A stretch of DNA of 64,000 bases, taken from Watersipora subatra (lineage: Eukaryota; Bryozoa; Gymnolaemata; Cheilostomatida; Watersiporidae). Below, piece by piece: positions 59,002-64,000 of this stretch. Position 1 is the first letter of the stretch. Each line of letters starts with the position of its first letter. The stretch lies in the NCBI RefSeq assembly GCF_963576615.1, contig NC_088714.1, positions 30,066,558 to 30,130,557 on the forward strand. The letters run 5' to 3'. The notes under the pieces were generated by a model. That model was not told where the DNA came from, made no database searches, and saw nothing but the letters and a program-made list of their open reading frames with translations. Position numbers and translations under genes: made by a program.

Positions 59002-59500
59002 ATGTACTGTTTAAAGTGTAAACGCTCTACTAATACACTTCAACAAGGGGAGCGTGCAGCAAGAAATGGACAACCGATGCGATTTGGTAACTGCGCCATT
59101 TGCGGATCTAAAAAGACCCAGTTTATAAAGCGAGGCAAAGGCTTGGTCAACAACCTGATCAACAAACTTCCGTTTGAGATACATATGCCGGGTCACAACT
59201 TTCTCGGACCTGGTACTAAATTAAACAAGCGATTAAATCCCGATGGCACACCAAAGTCTTGGAGTAAGCCCGTCGATAGAGATGATGCCATCGCGTACGA
59301 GCATGACCTTTGTTAAGCGAAACATCGTGACACTAAGACCCGTAATTAGATTTGTGACAGAGACATGCTTCAGGCTGACGCATGATAGGCATTAGACGCT
59401 ATCATAGACCCTACTTTATCCGAGCGCTTTCATCGAAGTTTAGCTCGCACCGCCATTGACGCTAAAAAAAGATTTGGCTGGGGACTTGAAAAAAAATAAC
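59002..59500 (+). pseudogene. zinc-ribbon plus PLA2-like protein of the Polinton, broken
   Basis: The N-terminus has two Cys pairs (MYCLKCKRST and NCAICGSKK), a zinc-ribbon-like fold. It is followed by MPGHNFLGPGTKLNKRLN and PVDRDDAIAYEHDLC, matching the calcium loop (GPG) and the His-Asp catalytic motif of the parvovirus VP1-type phospholipase A2 domain. Such domains breach endosomal membranes in parvoviruses, and PLA2-like genes are known in some Polintons. The frame is broken downstream of the HD motif; the C-terminal part (SERFHRSLAR, KKRFGWGL) is recognisable up to about 59,500. Confidence 0.75.
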
Positions 59501-59501
59501 A

Positions 59502-60410
59502 TGGACTGATGAGTTGGCTGAACATTTACACAAGCCCGTTAGACATAACTTTGAAAGACGTAGAGTTTATGTGGAAGGTATTGACGACACATGGGCGGTT
59601 GATCTAGAAGATATGAGTCATTTATCCAAGTACAATGGTGGTGTTAAATTTTTATTGGCTGTGATTGACGTTTTTTCCAAGTATGGCTGGTTAATTCCGT
59701 TAAAAGACAAGACGGGTGAAGGAGTAGCCCGAGAGCTAAAAAAGATATTCAAGTCTAGAAAACCCAAAAAATTGTGGGTGGATAAGGGCTTAGAGTTTTA
59801 CAACCAATGGGTGCAAAGTATCATTCCATTGTATTCCACCGAAAATGAAGGAAAGTCTGTGGTGGTAGAAAGATGGAATAGGACAATAAAAGAGAGAATG
59901 TACAAATATTTTTCCGCTAACAACACGAGAAGATATATCAACGTTTTACCCGACCTGGTCAAGCAGTATAATAACACTATCCACTCGTCTACAGGTATGA
60001 CACCCGTGGAAGCTAGTAAAAAACAAAATGAAGATCTTGTCAGGATGAGGCTTTATCCGTTGTTAAAGCCTGCGAGAAAGCCAAAGCTAAAAGTGGGGGA
60101 CACTGTTCGAATTACGAGGAAGAAAGGGACTTTTCAAAAAGGGTATACACCTAGATGGACGGAAGAGTTATTCAAAATAATGAGTATTCAATACACAAAC
60201 CCTGTTACTTATAAAATTGCGGGGTTAGACGGTGAAGCCATCAAGGGGTCATTCTATGAGCCTGAACTACAAAAATCAACTCAAGATACTTTCCGTATCG
60301 AGCGAGTAATTCGTAAGCGTGGTAACAAGTCTTTAGTAAAATGGTTAGGATATCCTGAGAGCTTTAATTCATGGGTTGATACGGAGTCAATCATAAATCT
60401 AAAAACGTAA
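59502..60410 (+). CDS. retroviral-type integrase with chromodomain (INT)
   Basis: Integrates the element. The catalytic core has D in DDTWAVDLEDM, D in LWVDKGLEF and E in ERWNRTIKERMY, the DDE triad of the rve fold. A basic middle domain (KLKVGDTVRITRKKGTFQKG, SH3-like) follows, then a C-terminal chromodomain (FRIERVIRKRGNKSLVKWLG, FNSWVD) that would read histone marks. About 300 residues are open. No ATG lies in frame near the start, and the usual N-terminal zinc site (HHCC) is not visible, so the true start is unclear. Confidence 0.88.
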   Translation, partial: WTDELAEHLHKPVRHNFERRRVYVEGIDDTWAVDLEDMSHLSKYNGGVKFLLAVIDVFSKYGWLIPLKDKTGEGVARELKKIFKSRKPKKLWVDKGLEFYNQWVQSIIPLYSTENEGKSVVVERWNRTIKERMYKYFSANNTRRYINVLPDLVKQYNNTIHSSTGMTPVEASKKQNEDLVRMRLYPLLKPARKPKLKVGDTVRITRKKGTFQKGYTPRWTEELFKIMSIQYTNPVTYKIAGLDGEAIKGSFYEPELQKSTQDTFRIERVIRKRGNKSLVKWLGYPESFNSWVDTESIINLKT

Positions 60411-60465
60411 AACGTAAAACGTAAAACGTAAAACGTAAAACGCAATCGCGTTCGCGTTTTCGGGT
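60403..60465. promoter_or_regulatory. (aaaacgt)n repeat and GC-palindrome before a Polinton gene
   Basis: Six copies of aaaacgt-like heptamer immediately after the integrase stop, followed by aaaacgcaatcgcgttcgcg and tttt, in which aaaacgc and gcgtttt are inverted. This lies 10 bases before the gene starting at 60,476. It might be a promoter, terminator or recombination site; nothing proves which. Confidence 0.5.
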
Positions 60466-60475
60466 TATAATAAAC

Positions 60476-61315
60476 ATGAGCTTTTTAAAAATAAAAGATC
60501 CAAAGAAAAGAGACGCGATTGTTCGTGAATATCTAAAAACAAAACGTGACATCCAGGAAGCTAGTGAGTCTGAGCGATTAGGAGAAATTTCTACTCAAAA
60601 AAACTGGGAAGATGTTTTTAAACCCGTTGTAGACTCGCAACGGGTGGTTTCTGACAATCTTACAAATGTTGTTGATGCTGTCCGTGAAATACCTCGTGCG
60701 CCTCAAGTACCACAACTAATGTATGAAGACTTTGTACCAAGAGATACAAGTCGTCACCAGCTGTATGGATCGATGCCATCGTCTAGCTTTATGCGAGCTC
60801 TAGGATCTGACAAAGATCATGACACCGTTTTTGGAATTAGAATGGAAAAAGATGAACCATACATAGGACGATTACCGGTTGAGATTGACAACAATGATAT
60901 AATAATTGAAGGAGACCGGTATGAGGGCACACCTGGTCTGTGGGAGCTGATACAGAGTAAAGATCCGCAAGACGATAATTACACAGCAAAAGACTTCATA
61001 GAGTATGCTAAAATCCTTTGGGCTACTGATGCTATGAAACGAGACAATGACCTCAGCGCTAGACATCCAAAGTCGAACAGAGGAGCTAAGTGGGCTAAAA
61101 TTGTTAAACCAATCTGGGAAAACAAATCTTTTCAAGGTAGTGGTACGGTTTTTCTACCTCAAGACTCTACCGCTTTAATTGATAGGTTAGAACTGCTGCG
61201 AGCGAGCAGACAGGCTGGTAACACGGGTGTAATCAATGAGATGGTTAGCATCTTAGACGAACTCTTAAGACGTAAAATCATTAAAAAGAGCAAAAAGCTA
61301 TCTCTTGCCTTATAA
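60476..61315 (+). CDS. conserved-type Polinton protein, function unknown
   Basis: 279 residues, whole, starting MSFLKIKDPKKRDAIVREYL. A helical, charged N-terminus is followed by a central block (DEPYIGRLPVEIDNNDIIIE, YEGTPGLWELIQSKDPQDDN) and NYTAKDFIEYAKILWATDAM. The YxGTPGLWELI block with the YT..D...Y..IL pattern recurs in uncharacterised proteins of Polintons and related invertebrate sequences as I remember them, but I cannot name a function. The C-terminus is basic (RRKIIKKSKKLS). Confidence 0.65.
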   Translation: MSFLKIKDPKKRDAIVREYLKTKRDIQEASESERLGEISTQKNWEDVFKPVVDSQRVVSDNLTNVVDAVREIPRAPQVPQLMYEDFVPRDTSRHQLYGSMPSSSFMRALGSDKDHDTVFGIRMEKDEPYIGRLPVEIDNNDIIIEGDRYEGTPGLWELIQSKDPQDDNYTAKDFIEYAKILWATDAMKRDNDLSARHPKSNRGAKWAKIVKPIWENKSFQGSGTVFLPQDSTALIDRLELLRASRQAGNTGVINEMVSILDELLRRKIIKKSKKLSLAL

Positions 61316-61322
61316 TAAAAAG

Positions 61323-61754
61323 ATGATTATAATACGAAACCGTGGATGGCCACTCAGACGAAGCATGGGAATGTATAAACATCCTCCTAGAGGCGCGGGG
61401 CTTTTTAGCAACATAGCTCAACTAATGGGTCAAGCTATCAGCAGCCAAACCGCAAAGACTGTTGCATCTAATGCCGCTAAAACGTTGTTAGAGACTACCG
61501 CTAAAAAGGCTGGTGATGAAGCGGGTAAAAGGATTGTTGACGCTGTAGCAAACACTATATCAAAGGTAAGACAAAGAAGCACACGACCGAAGTTTAAAGC
61601 AAAATTAGAAAACATGATTGCCAGCTCAATTACTAAAGTCACACCTAATCCTTCATTGAACAACCTCATTTCTGGCTCCGGTAAAAGAAAAGATATAATC
61701 GCTATCGAAAAACTTGTCCGTAGACTTAATGGAAGTGGATTAAAGATTGTATAA
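61323..61754 (+). CDS. small basic Polinton protein, possible pVI/pX-like
   Basis: 143 residues from ATG 61,323 (MIIIRNRGWPLRRSMGMYKH). After a basic N-terminus comes GAGLFSNIAQLMGQAISS, an amphipathic helix, then an Ala/Lys-rich helix (KTVASNAAKTLLETTAKKAG), a basic linker and a Gly/Ser-rich end (NGSGLKIV). Small basic proteins with an amphipathic helix upstream of the major capsid gene are common in this lineage and may bind DNA or membranes. It overlaps nothing and ends 16 bases before the capsid ATG. Confidence 0.58.
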   Translation: MIIIRNRGWPLRRSMGMYKHPPRGAGLFSNIAQLMGQAISSQTAKTVASNAAKTLLETTAKKAGDEAGKRIVDAVANTISKVRQRSTRPKFKAKLENMIASSITKVTPNPSLNNLISGSGKRKDIIAIEKLVRRLNGSGLKIV

Positions 61755-61770
61755 AAAATGTATATAATAA

Positions 61771-63054
61771 ATGGCGAATATATTAAACATCACAGCGCCT
61801 GTTGAGAGAGGCGAGCTTATTGAAGAATACGAATACCACGAGTATGAACCAATTACAGGAACTAACCTAGACAACCCTGGTGAAATCCGTATCAATATCG
61901 AAACTCAAGATATTTTTACGCATCCGAATGAGAGCTATATTCTTGTAGAAGGACGTCTCACAAAGAATGATGGAACCGCCTACGCAAATGCTGATGCGGT
62001 TGCATTAATCAACAATGGTATAATGCATCTATTCAGAGATGCTAGGTATGCTCTGTCTGGTCAAGAGATTGAGTCTGTGCTCTACCTCGGTCAATCAACA
62101 ACTATGCTAGGTCTTTTAAAATACTCCGATGACTTTAGCAAGTCTCAGGGTCTCAACCAACTGTGGTTCAAAGACACGGATACAACTGCTGTCCTTGCTG
62201 ATAATACTGGATTTGCTGCGCGGCAAAAGTACTTGATACAACTTCCGAATCCCAAGGGAACATTTAGCTTTAAAATTCCTCTAAAACATATTTTTGGGTT
62301 TGCTGAAGATTATGATAAGGTAGTCTATGGCTTTAAGCACACCCTTACGCTAACTAGAGACTCAAATGATAATGCAATATTTAGACATACTGCTGCAGAC
62401 GCTGGTAAAGTTACATTAAGCAAGGTATCCTGGTTTATGGCTCATGTAATGCCAGCGGATGCTCCAAAGTTTCAACTCTATAAAACCATTGAAAGTAAGG
62501 CTCAGCTCGATATAGGCTTCCGCATGAGACAATGTGACACTATTGCAGTTCCTCAAACCACTAATTTCACATGGAGGTTAGGGGTCAAGTCATCCTCTGA
62601 AAAGCCTCGGTATATAATTGTTGGTTTCCAGACCAATAAGAGCGGTGATCAAGAAACCAATCCCTCATTGTTTGACAACCTAGATGTTATAACTATACAT
62701 GCCATGCTAAACTCAACAAGATATTCCTTAATCGACTCGAACACTTCATTTGAAAAGTATCAGTTTAGTCGTGTGTACGGTGATGCTGCAGCTTTCCTAT
62801 CTAAATTCTATGATTTGGATGAGCTTGTAGGCAACTCCAACATTGCACCTGCCGATTACGCTGCATTACATACGCTGTATGTGCTTGACGTTAGCAAGCA
62901 AAGTGAACGACTTAAAAACAGTGTCACTGACATGCTTATTAAAGCGCGATTTGGAGCTAATGCTCCAGCTGACACACAGGCTTACGCTGTGGTAATATCC
63001 GATCGTCTAATAAAATTTATGTCGGATGGAAATAAGATGTCTGTAGTCTACTAA
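61771..63054 (+). CDS. Polinton major capsid protein (double jelly-roll, PY)
   Basis: 427 residues, whole, starting MANILNITAPVERGELIEEY in TATATAATAAATG. The N-terminal EIRINIETQDIFTHPNESYI strand pattern, FSFKIPLKHIFGFAEDYDKV and the long beta-rich second half (TNFTWRLGVKSSSEKPRYII, VFYDLDEL-like FYDLDELVGN) match the double jelly-roll major capsid proteins of Polintons and adintoviruses. It would form the hexon-type capsomers. It is followed by convergent small minus-strand genes. Confidence 0.85.
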   Translation: MANILNITAPVERGELIEEYEYHEYEPITGTNLDNPGEIRINIETQDIFTHPNESYILVEGRLTKNDGTAYANADAVALINNGIMHLFRDARYALSGQEIESVLYLGQSTTMLGLLKYSDDFSKSQGLNQLWFKDTDTTAVLADNTGFAARQKYLIQLPNPKGTFSFKIPLKHIFGFAEDYDKVVYGFKHTLTLTRDSNDNAIFRHTAADAGKVTLSKVSWFMAHVMPADAPKFQLYKTIESKAQLDIGFRMRQCDTIAVPQTTNFTWRLGVKSSSEKPRYIIVGFQTNKSGDQETNPSLFDNLDVITIHAMLNSTRYSLIDSNTSFEKYQFSRVYGDAAAFLSKFYDLDELVGNSNIAPADYAALHTLYVLDVSKQSERLKNSVTDMLIKARFGANAPADTQAYAVVISDRLIKFMSDGNKMSVVY

Positions 63055-63090
63055 ATTTGTAATATTTTTATACGCTACTGTGTATAAAAA

Positions 63091-63318
63091 TTATAGTTCT
63101 GTAACACGATTTTTCATCAATCGCGACATCTTTCTCTCCATTATTTCAACTTTTTCTTCATTTGTGCGAAGCCGTTTTTTGAGTTTTAAAATCCCAAAGC
63201 CTACCAACATCAGCAGCTGAATAGCGCTCATCGCTGTGTTCATGTATTGAGTATCACTAGTGCTGGTTAACAGACTGTCAATGCTTTCCATTGGCAAGAA
63301 CCCGCTTGTATTTGCCAT
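63091..63318 (-). CDS. small single-pass membrane protein of the Polinton
   Basis: 75 residues, start in AAATAAATGG (MANTSGFLPMESIDSL). A hydrophobic segment at about residues 28-46 (MSAIQLLMLVGFGILKL) precedes a basic coiled-coil tail (EEKVEIMERKMSRLMKNR). Function unknown. Its ATG abuts the stop of the neighbouring membrane-protein gene on the same strand. Confidence 0.65.
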   Translation of the reverse strand: MANTSGFLPMESIDSLLTSTSDTQYMNTAMSAIQLLMLVGFGILKLKKRLRTNEEKVEIMERKMSRLMKNRVTEL

Positions 63319-63870
63319 TTATTTCACACGAAAAACGAACAGGTTTATGTCAGTTAGTTCTCCTAAGTATTCGAGGCTGAGAAAGGTGGTTTGTAAGAAT
63401 TGCAGCGATATCTGTAGTGAGGCAAAACCATCTTTAAACTCTTTTTGTCTCGTCGCGTTTTTGTAATGAAACATCATTGTAGCTGATCCATTACTGTTTC
63501 CGCGCACCGCCGCAATTTTATATTGACCCCTCGGAAAGTTTATGGGTTGCCTTGCGCTATCTAAAATCGTAGCCTTTTTGGTATACATATCATAAGAGTA
63601 ATATCTAGGAATAGGAGTTGTAATATCGCGGGGTAAATCACCTCTTACCGGACCTAAATATTCAGACGTTACGCTTTTTGCCGTTGTTAAGGATGAATTA
63701 GCTGAGACACCCTCGATCACATCTGTTACAACTGAGGGGGTTTTCACGGTTGCTAAAAAGTCAACTGCGTTATTAGTAGTGTAATATATCGACAACCCTG
63801 TACCAACAGCTATAAAAGCGGCTGCAAGTAATCCTATAGCGATACACGCGGTTTTTTTTATATTTGACAT
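63319..63870 (-). CDS. membrane-anchored Polinton protein (PTX-like candidate)
   Basis: 183 residues, whole, start in TAATAAATG (MSNIKKTACIAIGLLAAAFI). An N-terminal hydrophobic anchor (about residues 8-30) is followed by a beta-rich ectodomain-like part with potential N-glycosylation sites (NSS, NGS, NAT) and a hydrophobic C-terminal region. Polintons often have one such transmembrane gene. Signal-anchor and glycosylation sites fit a secreted-side topology, but the role is unknown. Confidence 0.62.
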   Translation of the reverse strand: MSNIKKTACIAIGLLAAAFIAVGTGLSIYYTTNNAVDFLATVKTPSVVTDVIEGVSANSSLTTAKSVTSEYLGPVRGDLPRDITTPIPRYYSYDMYTKKATILDSARQPINFPRGQYKIAAVRGNSNGSATMMFHYKNATRQKEFKDGFASLQISLQFLQTTFLSLEYLGELTDINLFVFRVK

Positions 63871-63873
63871 TTA

Positions 63874-64000
63874 TTAAACATTTAGAGCTACTACAAGCTC
63901 AGCGCGGGTCATCTTATGATAATCGTTTATTCCTCGATCTTCAGCCATCCATCTTAGTTCCTCCATGTGAATGGAAGGTAGAAATATGCATTGCTTATAA
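63874..64000 (-). CDS. partial SAP-like small protein, cut by window edge
   Basis: The minus-strand frame is open from the window edge to the stop at 63,874, ending EELRWMAEDRGINDYHKMTR and AELVVALNV. The ELRxxAxxxGIxxYxxMTRxEL pattern is SAP-like, similar in style to the protein at 50,590. The upstream part lies outside the window. The stop, TAATAAATG, leads directly into the next gene. Confidence 0.55.
   Translation of the reverse strand, partial: YKQCIFLPSIHMEELRWMAEDRGINDYHKMTRAELVVALNV

Larger units (their letters stand above)
50356..64000. mobile_element. Polinton/Maverick fossil, right side beyond the window
   Basis: At least 13.6 kb of a self-synthesising DNA transposon of the Polinton/Maverick (adintovirus-like) type. 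Hallmarks present are protein-primed polymerase B, adenain-like protease, retroviral-type integrase with chromodomain, FtsK/HerA-type ATPase, and minor (single jelly-roll) and major (double jelly-roll) capsid proteins. Genes are tightly packed on both strands. The left end is placed at the outer edge of a hairpin and is uncertain by tens of bases; the right end is not in the window, so terminal repeats and the target duplication cannot be compared. Several genes are whole, others broken; I count about six to eight breaks in all. That suggests a fairly young but inactive copy. Confidence 0.93.

Overview
The window is 64 kb of AT-rich animal nuclear DNA. Spliced genes with GT-AG introns, a CYP2-clan cytochrome P450, LINEs, TIR DNA transposons, minisatellites and a chromodomain-integrase Polinton point to an invertebrate. 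A lophotrochozoan such as a mollusc is my best guess, but no marker fixes the phylum.

1-9.85 kb is a repeat cluster. A 2.2 kb unit (called modules B-C-D-A here) occurs in direct and inverted, circularly permuted copies. It is mixed with copies of the 3' end and downstream region of the P450 gene lying further along the window. Module C carries a 40-bp tandem array of about 25 units.

9,856-13,801 is a Kolobok-type DNA transposon flanked by TTAA. Its minus strand has decayed exons of a THAP-domain transposase. Its plus strand has a gene with a P2X7-like C-terminal domain. It abuts a broken, 5'-truncated Ty1/copia fossil (13.8-16.4 kb). Two related TTAA-flanked foldback elements, microsatellites, a decayed minus-strand LINE and a 29-bp array of about 32 units follow, up to 22 kb.

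22.6-39.1 kb holds a minus-strand P450 gene of at least ten exons. Its introns are full of MITEs and minisatellites. It has a probable 1-bp frameshift in the N-terminal proline-rich motif, no recognisable C-helix exon and a partial exon duplication, so it is probably a pseudogene or a badly eroded gene. A second P450 remnant (45.2-48.2 kb, plus strand) lies head-to-head with it, with a LINE in its intron.

From about 50.36 kb to the right edge lies a Polinton/Maverick fossil, cut by the window edge. It has a protein-primed DNA polymerase B, adenain-like protease, fibre-like protein, single-jelly-roll minor capsid protein, FtsK/HerA-type packaging ATPase, zinc-ribbon/PLA2-like protein, chromodomain integrase, double-jelly-roll major capsid protein and several small membrane or basic proteins. 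Many genes are whole, but the element as a whole is broken in roughly half a dozen places. Most of its genes begin in a shared ATAAATG or TAAATG context. No rRNA, functional tRNA, CRISPR or bacterial features were seen.
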